A stretch of 33,872 bases of DNA. It comes from Rhizobiales bacterium Ga0077524. GTDB lineage: Bacteria > Pseudomonadota > Alphaproteobacteria > Rhizobiales > Hyphomicrobiaceae. Below are positions 8,286-14,833 of this stretch, piece by piece (the stretch's first letter is position 1; the number at the start of each line of letters is the position of its first letter). The notes below the pieces were generated by a model. That model saw nothing but the letters and a program-made list of their open reading frames with translations. It did no database searches and was not told where the DNA came from. The translations under genes and the position numbers were made by a program. The stretch spans positions 1-33,872 of the forward strand of contig LNDR01000384.1 of NCBI GenBank assembly GCA_001464755.1. Direction: 5' to 3'.

Positions 8286-9614
8286 TCACGCGATTTCGTC
8301 CAAGATCGCCCTCAGTCGCTTGCCGCGCGCCGGATTGAGACTTTCGACCCAACCGACACGCCCTTCGAGGTGCGCCCGGAAATCCGGATAACCGCTCCGG
8401 TTCTCAGCCTCCAACCCATTGCGGCGGCAATTGTGCAAGATCGCTTTCAACGTATCGTAGCTGTCGCGCCCCAAGTTCGGTCGCGCATTGACCACGATTC
8501 CCGTGACCTGCTGGCGTTGGGAGCTCCGCAAGACCCGTGTCTTCCGCGCGTTCAATCGGTATCCCTCGTCCTCGACGATTGCCGCGACAGCCTCTATGAG
8601 CGACGGCGCCTTACGGTCGAAAGCCTGATCGCCTGAGAATGTGAGATCGTCTGCATAGCGGGTGAAGCGTGCACCGAACGTTTTCGCCAAACCGCTAAGA
8701 CGCGCATCGAGACGCCATGCGACGAGGTTTGCGAGGGTCGGCGACGTTGGCGCGCCCTGCGGCAAATGGGGTTGCCTGTAACCGATCAAGGCGTCGCGCG
8801 TGTGTCGCGATGGATGTGGAATACGACTGAATACAATTGCTGGCGTCACTGTGCTGCAAAGACGCGTCAAGCTGCGCGCTGCTTCGTAAGGATAACCAAG
8901 ACTGCGAAACAGCGCGTGTACGCGGCCCAGGGGCGTCGTGCGGAAAAAGTCCGCGATATCGAAACAGACGACCGTTGCTGCGCCCACATGGACCTCGGCT
9001 CCGCCGATGCATGAGCGCCCCCGCACGAACCCATGAGCCGCCTCGTGCACGGGCACGCGATCGAGAACCTCCCGAAGTATTTTTCGCTGCATCGTTTGAA
9101 GGCGAGGCTTCGGGGCTTCAATCAGACGTGGTGGGCCGAGCGACTTCTTGAGAAACGCGTACGAATAATGCTGCAGGTCAGGAATCGCCGTACGGCCATG
9201 CTGGCGACGATCGTCGCAATACCATTCCAAGTGCTCGATCGACAGCCCCAGCCACTCTGCGATGTCCCCCGGCGTCGCGAGCTGCGGGAGATCGGCATTG
9301 ATCGCTGCTGTAGTCGACGCAAAACGCGGCGCCTTCAGAACCATCTTGATTGGCGGGCCGCGCCGCAACCATGGGCGCACGGCACCGTCAAAAGCTGCCG
9401 ATTGCAGGACGAGTTTCGTTAGATCACCCTGCGAAGGCGGATAGTCGTACTCAACCCGATCGAGAATCTCGCCAACAAGTCGCTTCTGCGATTTCTGCGT
9501 TCCGAGGCCGAGCAGCCTCCCGAGACGCTGCTGCATCGCTCGTGAAGACCAGGATCCTGCAAGCAGAGTAGCAGCAATGTTACTCGCGATGAGGTCACGT
9601 CTTGCCGATGACAT
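8286..9614 (-). CDS. Retron-type reverse transcriptase with N-terminal extension
   Basis: A protein of 442 residues. An in-frame TAA directly abuts the ATG at 9614, so the start cannot lie upstream. Residues 1-110 are a mostly helical extension of unknown role. The RT domain then runs from the L-A-T-P-G-D-I-A-E-W-L-G-L-S start (112-125) through R-L-I-E-A-P-K (163-169), A-A-H-G-F-V-R-G-R-S (192-201), catalytic Asp219 in C-F-D-I-A-D-F-F, L-P-Q-G-A-P-T-S-P (284-292) and Y-A-D-D (320-323) to V-T-G-I-V-V-N (370-376). VTG is the retron region-Y hallmark; the region-X NAxxH motif appears as G-A-E-V-H (205-209), with Gly for Asn. No maturase or endonuclease domain follows, so this is not a group II intron protein. 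With the msr-msd-like RNA just upstream on the same strand it forms a retron. GC looks lower than in its neighbours, hinting at acquisition. No separate effector gene adjoins it. Confidence 0.93.
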   Translation of the reverse strand: MSSARRDLIASNIAATLLAGSWSSRAMQQRLGRLLGLGTQKSQKRLVGEILDRVEYDYPPSQGDLTKLVLQSAAFDGAVRPWLRRGPPIKMVLKAPRFASTTAAINADLPQLATPGDIAEWLGLSIEHLEWYCDDRRQHGRTAIPDLQHYSYAFLKKSLGPPRLIEAPKPRLQTMQRKILREVLDRVPVHEAAHGFVRGRSCIGGAEVHVGAATVVCFDIADFFRTTPLGRVHALFRSLGYPYEAARSLTRLCSTVTPAIVFSRIPHPSRHTRDALIGYRQPHLPQGAPTSPTLANLVAWRLDARLSGLAKTFGARFTRYADDLTFSGDQAFDRKAPSLIEAVAAIVEDEGYRLNARKTRVLRSSQRQQVTGIVVNARPNLGRDSYDTLKAILHNCRRNGLEAENRSGYPDFRAHLEGRVGWVESLNPARGKRLRAILDEIA

Positions 9615-9637
9615 TTAGGCGTTCCGACCGAATCTAA

Positions 9638-9651
9638 AGCGAGCGCGCCAA
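9638..9651 (-). repeat. Retron a2 arm of the a1/a2 inverted repeat
   Basis: On the - strand this reads TTGGCGCGCTCGCT and pairs with a1 at 9772-9785 (13 Watson-Crick pairs and one G-U). In retrons the a1/a2 duplex places the branch G next to the first template base of the msd. The arm ends 23 bases before the RT ATG. Confidence 0.75.
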
Positions 9652-9771
9652 CCTGCCGTGTCTTGCGTGGGAGGACGGTAGGCCTGCCTACCTGCGTCCC
9701 TCGCCGCGTTCTGCCCGTGCTGAAAAGATCCCCTGGGGTAGCCCCAGAGAGCCCCGGTTTCCCAGGACGTC

Positions 9772-9785
9772 TTGACGCGCTCGCT
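9772..9785 (-). repeat. Retron a1 arm of the a1/a2 inverted repeat
   Basis: On the - strand this reads AGCGAGCGCGTCAA and is complementary to a2 at 9638-9651. It begins eight bases after the predicted -10 element, so transcription would start at or next to its first base. The base immediately after it, G at 9771, is the candidate branching guanosine. Confidence 0.75.
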
Positions 9786-9792
9786 GGAACAT

Positions 9793-9821
9793 AAGTTAGC
9801 GTCGGTCGAAGGTTCTGTCAC
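9793..9821 (-). promoter_or_regulatory. Candidate sigma-70-type promoter of the retron
   Basis: On the - strand, GTGACA (9821-9816; five of six matches to TTGACA) is followed after exactly 17 bases by TAACTT (9798-9793; T, A and final T match TATAAT). The predicted transcription start, seven to eight bases further, coincides with the 5' end of the a1 arm. The -10 is weak on its own; spacing and the position relative to a1 are the main support. Confidence 0.5.
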
Positions 9822-9830
9822 TGCACGGAA

Positions 9831-9861
9831 TGCACTGCCGGTGAATTGTACCGGCACTGCA
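9831..9861. promoter_or_regulatory. Interrupted palindrome between the retron promoter and the amidase gene
   Basis: TGCCGGT (9836-9842) and ACCGGCA (9850-9856) are perfect arms around a seven-base spacer. After one C-C mismatch on each side, a further four pairs (TGCA) extend it to 9831-9861. It sits ten bases upstream of the retron -35 and 85 bases upstream of the amidase start, in the only divergent promoter region here. It could be an operator for either transcript or an RNA hairpin in an amidase leader. No regulator family could be assigned. Confidence 0.45.
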
Positions 9862-9946
9862 GCTCGAATGGGCGCCCGCGCCACTGGCTCCTTCCCGCAT
9901 CCGCGCCTACACTTGCTCCAAATCCATCCTCGGGGAGCTGACCGTC

Positions 9947-11305
9947 ATGTCATCTGCTGCAACGCCGACACTTGCTTCGCTGGTTCGTGATCTCGCGTCG
10001 GGGGGGACGACGTCGCGGAAGCTGGTGGAGGATTGTCTCGCGCGGATCGCGGATCCGAAGGGGGAGGGGGCGCGGGCGTTCGTGTCGGTGGATGCGGATG
10101 GCGCGCGCAAGGCAGCGGACGCGCAGGACATGCTCAGGAAGGCGGGTGCCGCGCCGTCGCCACTGGCCGGTATCCCGTTTGCGATCAAGGATCTGGCCGA
10201 CATCGTAGGGCAGGTGACGACGGCTGGGTCGACGGCGCTCGCAGCCCGGGCGGCCGCGAAGGCCGATGCTCCGGTGGTGGCGCGGCTGAGAGCGGCCGGT
10301 CTGGTCATCGTCGGGCGCGCGAACATGGTGGAGTTCGCCTACGGTGGCATCGGCACCAACCCGCACTACGGCATGCCGGCTTCGCCCTGGGATCGCGCCA
10401 ACCGGCATGTGCCCGGCGGCTCGTCGTCGGGCTCGGCGGTGGCGGTGGCGGACGGCATGGCGCATGGCGCGCTCGGCACGGACACGGGTGGATCGTGCCG
10501 GATTCCGGCGGCCTACTGTGGCGTCGTCGGCCTGAAGCCGACCGCACGGCGCGTGCCGACCGATCATGTCGTGCCGCTGTCGACGAGCCTCGATTCGATC
10601 GGCCCGATCGCGCGGACGGTCGATTGCTGCGCGCTGCTCGATAGCGTTTTCGCGGGCGAGCCGATCGCCGCCGCCGAGCCTGTGTCGATGAAGGGCCTGC
10701 GCCTGCTGGTGCCGACCAACATCGTGCTCGACGGCATGGACGCCGCGGTCGCCGCCGACTTCGAGAAGGCGCTCGCAGCGCTGGCCAAGGCCGGCGCGAT
10801 GATTGTGAAGCAAGCCTTCAAGCCGTTCGACCAGATCCGCCCGATCCTGAACAAAGGCGGGCTCTCGGCGGCGGAAAGCTATGCCTGGCACAAGGACTTG
10901 TTCGCCTCGAAGCGCAACCAGTACGACCCGCGCGTCGCGATGCGGATTGCGATGGGCGAGGGGCAGACGGCGGCCGATTACATCGAGTTGCTGCAGAAGC
11001 GCGGGGCTGCGATGGCGGCCTACGCGGAAGGCCTCTCGGATTTCGATGCCATTCTCTCGCCGACGTGCCCGATTCTGCCGCCGAAAGAGGGCGATCTCGT
11101 CCGGGACGAGGACTACGCGCGCCTCAACATGCTCTCGCTGCGCAACACGCTGATGATCAACATCTTCGACGGCTGCTCGATCGCGCTGCCGATGAGCGCT
11201 GTGGGCGCGCCGCCGACCAGCCTGATGGTCTCGTGCGCCCCGATGGCCGACCGCCGCATGCTCGGGATCGCGAAGGCGGCGGAGGGAGCGATGGGGGTGA
11301 GGTGA
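9947..11305 (+). CDS. Amidase signature family enzyme
   Basis: A protein of 452 residues from ATG 9947, with GGGGAG nine bases upstream. The amidase signature Ser-cisSer-Lys triad is visible: the Lys in P-F-A-I-K-D-L (about residue 82), the cis-Ser in the Gly/Ser-rich G-G-S-S-S-G-S-A-V-A (about 160-169), and the nucleophilic Ser in T-D-T-G-G-S-C-R-I-P-A-A. The family hydrolyses amide bonds and includes GatA, AtzF-type and aliphatic or aryl amidases. Without gatB/gatC neighbours and at this length, a stand-alone catabolic amidase is likely rather than the tRNA amidotransferase subunit. It is transcribed divergently from the retron. A hairpin at 11323-11341 follows the stop. Confidence 0.92.
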   Translation: MSSAATPTLASLVRDLASGGTTSRKLVEDCLARIADPKGEGARAFVSVDADGARKAADAQDMLRKAGAAPSPLAGIPFAIKDLADIVGQVTTAGSTALAARAAAKADAPVVARLRAAGLVIVGRANMVEFAYGGIGTNPHYGMPASPWDRANRHVPGGSSSGSAVAVADGMAHGALGTDTGGSCRIPAAYCGVVGLKPTARRVPTDHVVPLSTSLDSIGPIARTVDCCALLDSVFAGEPIAAAEPVSMKGLRLLVPTNIVLDGMDAAVAADFEKALAALAKAGAMIVKQAFKPFDQIRPILNKGGLSAAESYAWHKDLFASKRNQYDPRVAMRIAMGEGQTAADYIELLQKRGAAMAAYAEGLSDFDAILSPTCPILPPKEGDLVRDEDYARLNMLSLRNTLMINIFDGCSIALPMSAVGAPPTSLMVSCAPMADRRMLGIAKAAEGAMGVR

Positions 11306-11322
11306 TCAGTATGGGGCAAGGC

Positions 11323-11341
11323 GTCTGGCTCTCGGCCAGAC
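11323..11341. terminator. Hairpin between convergent amidase and SRPBCC genes
   Basis: GTCTGGC and GCCAGAC form a perfect seven-base stem with a TCTCG loop, placed 17 bases after the amidase stop and 23 bases beyond the SRPBCC stop on the other strand. The position suits a shared terminator for two convergent genes. No U-tract follows directly, so its strength is doubtful. Confidence 0.45.
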
Positions 11342-11364
11342 ACCGCGCCGACTGTTTGCGAGGC

Positions 11365-11841
11365 TTAGCCTTTGTTCTCGGGCTCGACCAGGTCCACGAG
11401 CTGGCGCAGCGATTGCTGCCAGCCGAGATAGCAGGCCTCCAGCGGGATGACGCTCGGCACTCCCGACTGCACGATGTTGATCTCGGTGCCGACCGAGACC
11501 TCCTTGAGATCGATGGTGACGTGCATCATGCCGGGAAGGTTCGGGTCGTCGAAGCGATCCGTATAGCGGATGCGCTGGTTCGAGACGAGTTCGAGATACT
11601 CGCCGCCGAATGCATGGCCGTTGCCAGTCGTGAAATTCTTGAACGACATCTGGAACGTGCCGCCTTCTCGGGCCTCCATGCGGTCAACCTTGCACGTAAA
11701 ACCGAAGGGTGGCAGCCACTTGGCCACAGCGTCAGGATCGAGGAAGGCCCGATAGACGCGCTCGGGCGGGGCGGCGAGCACGCGGTGCAACCGCACCGTA
11801 TTTGCGGTCTCAGCGGGGGCCGTCTGGTCTGAGGTGGACAT
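11365..11841 (-). CDS. SRPBCC / AHSA1-like (START-fold) protein
   Basis: A protein of 158 residues of the Activator-of-Hsp90-homologue-1 / polyketide-cyclase-like group. It has the typical opening V-R-L-H-R-V-L-A-A-P-P-E-R-V-Y-R-A-F-L-D-P, then A-V-A-K-W-L-P-P, the G-G-T-F-Q-M-S-F strand pair, a G-G-E-Y-L-E-L segment and the long C-terminal helix around G-W-Q-Q-S-L-R-Q-L. The fold makes a hydrophobic cavity for small ligands; function is unknown. ATG 11841 is preceded by GGGAG seven bases upstream. It is divergent from the E1-alpha gene and convergent with the amidase gene. Confidence 0.85.
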   Translation of the reverse strand: MSTSDQTAPAETANTVRLHRVLAAPPERVYRAFLDPDAVAKWLPPFGFTCKVDRMEAREGGTFQMSFKNFTTGNGHAFGGEYLELVSNQRIRYTDRFDDPNLPGMMHVTIDLKEVSVGTEINIVQSGVPSVIPLEACYLGWQQSLRQLVDLVEPENKG

Positions 11842-12049
11842 CTCGATACTCCCTTGTTGTCGGACATCATCGCGCGTCTGCTCCAGAGGACGTGCCAGTC
11901 AGGGCCGATCCGACATTGGCGCAACAGCTTTTTTGCTCTCCGTCAGGCGCGTCGCCGCAATCTGCCGCGTGCTCGATACCGGGAAACCGGTTGAGGTCGC
12001 GGGCAGCCCGCGCAACACTCTCCCCAACGACAACGGAGGAGACGCGCTC

Positions 12050-13024
12050 ATGGCCCTCGGCCCCAACACGCTGCGCGAGATGCTGCACACGATGCAGACC
12101 ATACGCCGCTTCGAGGAGCGGGCGTCCGACGACTACCACGCCGGAAAGATCTATGGCGTGGTGCACTGCTACATCGGCGAGGAGGCGATCGCGACGGGCG
12201 TGTGTGGTGCGCTACGCGATGGCGACCAGATCATCTCGACGCATCGCGGCCACGGCCACTGCATCGCCAAGGGCGCCGATCTCGACCGGATGATGGCCGA
12301 ACTCTATGGCCGCCGGGACGGCTACTGCAAGGGCAAGGGCGGCTCGATGCACATCGCCGACTTCGAGAAGGGCATGCTCGGCGCCAACGGCATCGTTGCC
12401 GGAGGGATCTCGATCGTCACCGGCGCCGGCCTCGCGGCCAAGATGGAAGGCAAGGGCGGCGTCGCCGTCTCGTTCTTCGGCGATGGCGCCTCGGCGGCTG
12501 GCCCGTTCCACGAGTGCATGAACGTCGCCGCCGCGTGGAAGCTGCCGATGCTCTACGTCTGCGAGAACAACGGGTATGCGGCGCAGACCCCGGCTTCGAC
12601 CACGCTGGCACGCGGCGGCGAGGTCGCGGTGCGTGCGGCCGCCTACGGCATTCCAGGCATCGTCGTCGACGGCAACGACCTCTTTGCGATCCACGAAGCC
12701 GCCGAGAAGGCCGTGGCCCGTGCGCGAGCCGGCGAAGGCCCGACGCTGATCGAGTGCCGCACCTATCGCTGGCGCGCCCACACCGAGCGGAAGGGCCAGC
12801 CCGACTATCGCGATCCAGCGGAGATCGCGTCGTGGAAGGCCGCCGGCAAGGACCCGATCGCGCGCCTCGTCGACCATCTGAAGGCGAAGCACGGTTTCTC
12901 CGACGTCGAGTGGCAGGAGATGGACCGACAGATTCTCGATCGCATCGAGCAGTCCTGCCGGTTCGCCGAGAAGAGCCCCTTCCCGGCACCGGAAGAAGCG
13001 CTCGACGACGTATTCGCGGCCTGA
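12050..13024 (+). CDS. 2-oxoacid / acetoin-type dehydrogenase E1 component, alpha subunit
   Basis: A protein of 324 residues from ATG 12050, which has GGAGGA nine bases upstream; the longer open frame from 11834 is a non-conserved leader. It is the ThDP-binding alpha half of a heterodimeric E1: R-R-F-E-E-R near the start, H-R-G-H-G-H-C-I-A-K-G at about 65-75, G-K-G-G-S-M-H, and the ThDP/Mg motif G-D-G-A-S-A-A-G ending in E-N-N-G-Y-A. E1 enzymes of this type decarboxylate pyruvate, acetoin or branched-chain 2-oxoacids and pass the acyl group to an E2 lipoyl carrier. The beta subunit gene starts at 13843, unusually separated by a VapBC pair. No E2 or E3 gene is in the window. Confidence 0.92.
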   Translation: MALGPNTLREMLHTMQTIRRFEERASDDYHAGKIYGVVHCYIGEEAIATGVCGALRDGDQIISTHRGHGHCIAKGADLDRMMAELYGRRDGYCKGKGGSMHIADFEKGMLGANGIVAGGISIVTGAGLAAKMEGKGGVAVSFFGDGASAAGPFHECMNVAAAWKLPMLYVCENNGYAAQTPASTTLARGGEVAVRAAAYGIPGIVVDGNDLFAIHEAAEKAVARARAGEGPTLIECRTYRWRAHTERKGQPDYRDPAEIASWKAAGKDPIARLVDHLKAKHGFSDVEWQEMDRQILDRIEQSCRFAEKSPFPAPEEALDDVFAA

Positions 13025-13040
13025 GACGGGAGTCCGGTTT

Positions 13041-13068
13041 CAGCATGACACGTCGCTGCAGTATGCTG
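13041..13068. promoter_or_regulatory. Inverted repeat upstream of vapB, possible autoregulatory operator
   Basis: CAGCAT (13041-13046) and ATGCTG (13063-13068) are exact complements separated by 16 bases, in the 74-base gap between the E1-alpha stop and vapB, centred about 45 bases upstream of the vapB start. VapB antitoxins commonly bind inverted repeats over their own promoter, so this is a candidate operator. Six-base arms can also arise by chance. Confidence 0.3.
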
Positions 13069-13098
13069 GGCCGCACAATCGGAGCGGAGGATTAGAGA

Positions 13099-13368
13099 AT
13101 GACGATCGCGCTGCCCGTAGATGCGGAAACGGATCGTCTGGCGCGTCGACTGGCCGAAGCAACCGGTAGGCCGCTGCCGACTGTCGTTCGCGAGGCTATC
13201 GCAGCGGAGGCCGCCCGTGTTGGGGTATCGATACCTCCGCGCGTGCCGCCGAGCGATTTGCGTGAACGCATGATCGAGATCACGAACGGCTTCGCCGACT
13301 TGCCGATCCTCGACAGCCGACCAGCTGACGAGATCATCGGCTACGACGAGCATGGGGTTCCCTCGTGA
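13099..13368 (+). CDS. vapB: VapB-family antitoxin
   Basis: A protein of 89 residues with the layout of a VapB (PSK/Rv0623-like) antitoxin. A short N-terminal DNA-binding and dimerisation part (residues 1-40, T-I-A-L-P-V-D-A-E-T-D-R-L-A-R-R-L-A) is followed by an extended C-terminal tail (about 45-89, with R-P-A-D-E-I-I-G-Y-D) that would wrap the toxin. ATG 13099 has GGAGG eight bases upstream. The stop codon overlaps the toxin start (GTGA), indicating translational coupling. It neutralises VapC and probably represses the operon with it. Confidence 0.85.
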   Translation: MTIALPVDAETDRLARRLAEATGRPLPTVVREAIAAEAARVGVSIPPRVPPSDLRERMIEITNGFADLPILDSRPADEIIGYDEHGVPS

Positions 13369-13763
13369 TCGTGATCGACACTTCGGCCTTGATCGCCGTA
13401 ACCAACCATGAGCCTGAGAGGCAAGCGTTCCTCGATGCCATCTCGCAAGCCGATCGATGCCTGATGTCTGCCGTGACGTTGCTCGAGACACGCATGGTTG
13501 TCTGGGGGCGGTTCGGTATCGCCGGAGTGGACCGCCTGAAAGAGTGGCTCGAGGCGTTCGATCCCGAGATCGTTGCGTTCGACGCCAGCCAGGCGGATGC
13601 TGCGTTCACGGCATTCACTGTTTACGGCAAGGGCGTTTCGTCGACGGCTCGGCTGAACTTCGGCGATTGCGCAGCTTATGCACTCGCAAAAACTCGAAAC
13701 CTACCGTTGCTCTACAAGGGCAAAGATTTCGCGGCCACCGACCTGGTCGCTGCAATCCCATGA
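13365..13763 (+). CDS. vapC: VapC-type PIN-domain toxin
   Basis: A protein of 132 residues with a complete PIN active site: Asp5 in V-I-D-T-S-A, Glu41 in L-L-E-T-R, Asp101 in F-G-D-C-A-A-Y-A-L-A and Asp121 in G-K-D-F. These acidic residues bind Mg/Mn for endoribonuclease activity; VapC toxins cleave tRNA or rRNA. It starts with GTG at 13365, overlapping the vapB stop by four bases. All catalytic residues are present, so the toxin looks intact. The pair lies between the genes for the alpha and beta subunits of one dehydrogenase, an unusual place. Confidence 0.9.
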   Translation: MIVIDTSALIAVTNHEPERQAFLDAISQADRCLMSAVTLLETRMVVWGRFGIAGVDRLKEWLEAFDPEIVAFDASQADAAFTAFTVYGKGVSSTARLNFGDCAAYALAKTRNLPLLYKGKDFAATDLVAAIP

Positions 13764-13791
13764 GAGGCATTGCGCTCTCGCACTCGAGTAA

Positions 13792-13807
13792 GCCGCGAAG
13801 CCGCGGC
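13792..13807. terminator. Small GC-rich hairpin after vapC
   Basis: GCCGCG and CGCGGC flank an AAGC loop, 28 bases after the vapC stop and 35 bases before the E1-beta start. It could weaken read-through from the toxin-antitoxin operon into E1-beta. There is no U-tract, so it is only a candidate. Confidence 0.35.
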
Positions 13808-13842
13808 AATTCCGCCGTTTACCGACGACCCATGAGGTTCAC

Positions 13843-14805
13843 ATGCGCGAGATCACATACGCCCAGGCCGGGCTCGAGGCCGTTCAGGAGGAGATGCGGC
13901 GCGACGGCAAGGTCTTCTACATGTCGACCGACGCCATTCTCCCGCTGGTCAAGGAATTCGGCGAGGAACGCATGCGCGCGACGCCGATCGCCGAAAGCTG
14001 CATGACCGGCATGTCGATTGGCGCGGCCGGGTCCGGCTTCCGCCCGATCTGCGACTGGCGCCAGGTGACGTTCTGCTTCGTCGCCATGGACCAGATCGTC
14101 AATCAGGCCGCCAAGATCACCTACATGTTCGGCGGCCAGCAGAAGTTCCCGATCCTCTTTCGCGCGGCGGTGGGAGGCGGCGGCCGGCTGGCGGCGCAGC
14201 ACTCGCAAAGCCCCTACTCCATGTTCATGAACATGAGCGGGCTGAAGATCATCCTGCCTTCGACCCCACGCGACCTGAAGGGCCTGCTCAAGTCGGCGAT
14301 CCGCGACAACAACCCCGTCATCTCGTTCGAGGGCAACCGGATGCTCGCCATGAAGGGCGAGGTGCCGGACGCTGGTGCCGACGAGGTGATCCCGATCGGC
14401 AAGGCCGAGGTGAAGCGTCAGGGCAAGGACGTCACGGTGGTGGCGCTCGCGTGGGCGGTACACGAGACGCTTGCCGCCGCCGAGACGCTGGCCAAGGAAG
14501 GCATCTCGGTCGAGGTGGTCGACCCGCGCACCATAGCGCCGCTCGATGCCGAAACGATCCGGGCGAGTGTCAGGAAGACAGGCCGTCTGGTCATCGCCGA
14601 CGAGGCGGGCCCGGTGTGCGGGGCCTCGGCCGAGATCGCGACGCTCGCCACGGAGGACCCGGCGACGTTCAAGGCGCTGAAAGCGCCGGTGAAGCGGGTG
14701 TGCGCGCTCTTCGTGCCGATCCCCTACAGCCCCGGCCTCGAGGACCATGTGTTCCCCGACCGCCACAAGATCGCCGACGGAATACGGGCGGTGGTGAAGG
14801 GGTGA
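13843..14805 (+). CDS. 2-oxoacid / acetoin-type dehydrogenase E1 component, beta subunit
   Basis: A protein of 320 residues. The Pyr domain opens with M-R-E-I-T-Y-A-Q-A and carries the cofactor-activating Glu in I-A-E-S-C-M-T-G-M-S-I-G-A-A (about residue 50). F-V-A-M-D-Q-I-V-N-Q-A-A-K, Q-H-S-Q-S (about 124-128) and P-S-T-P-R-D-L-K-G-L-L follow. The C-terminal transketolase domain has V-V-D-P-R-T-I-A-P-L-D and the final H-K-I-A-D-G-I. This half pairs with the alpha subunit encoded at 12050-13024 to form an alpha2beta2 E1. Usually the stop of alpha and start of beta are adjacent; here 818 bases intervene, holding VapBC. ATG 13843 is preceded by GAGG. Confidence 0.92.
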   Translation: MREITYAQAGLEAVQEEMRRDGKVFYMSTDAILPLVKEFGEERMRATPIAESCMTGMSIGAAGSGFRPICDWRQVTFCFVAMDQIVNQAAKITYMFGGQQKFPILFRAAVGGGGRLAAQHSQSPYSMFMNMSGLKIILPSTPRDLKGLLKSAIRDNNPVISFEGNRMLAMKGEVPDAGADEVIPIGKAEVKRQGKDVTVVALAWAVHETLAAAETLAKEGISVEVVDPRTIAPLDAETIRASVRKTGRLVIADEAGPVCGASAEIATLATEDPATFKALKAPVKRVCALFVPIPYSPGLEDHVFPDRHKIADGIRAVVKG

Positions 14806-14833
14806 TGCAGCCGCGTGCAATGCCCGCGCCGCC

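Larger units (their letters stand above)
9638..9785 (-). ncRNA. msr-msd: Candidate retron msr-msd RNA
   Basis: Read on the - strand, this 148-nt segment has retron RNA architecture. It opens with a1 (9785-9772) and ends with a2 (9651-9638), which pair over 14 bp with one G-U. The first base inside a1 is G (9771), the position of the 2'-5' branch guanosine in known retrons. Two msr-like stem-loops follow: 9767-9752 (six pairs including G-U, GAAA tetraloop) and 9750-9730 (CTGGGG / CCCCAG core, CUA loop). An msd-like hairpin lies at about 9707-9665, with GGTAGG / CCTACC around a CAGG loop and a looser lower stem. The RNA ends 23 bases before the RT start codon. I infer the cDNA would begin near 9652 and read along the + strand for roughly 55-70 nt. 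Fold and boundaries were worked out by eye. Confidence 0.78.

Noticed and set aside
8286-9614. Group II intron or diversity-generating retroelement as source of the RT
   Set aside because: No maturase or endonuclease domain and no intron domain V seen; no template/variable repeat pair noticed; the VTG motif and a1/a2 repeat fit a retron better.
13025-13842. Insertion-sequence origin for the VapBC segment
   Set aside because: No transposase fragment, terminal inverted repeats or target-site duplication could be seen at the edges.
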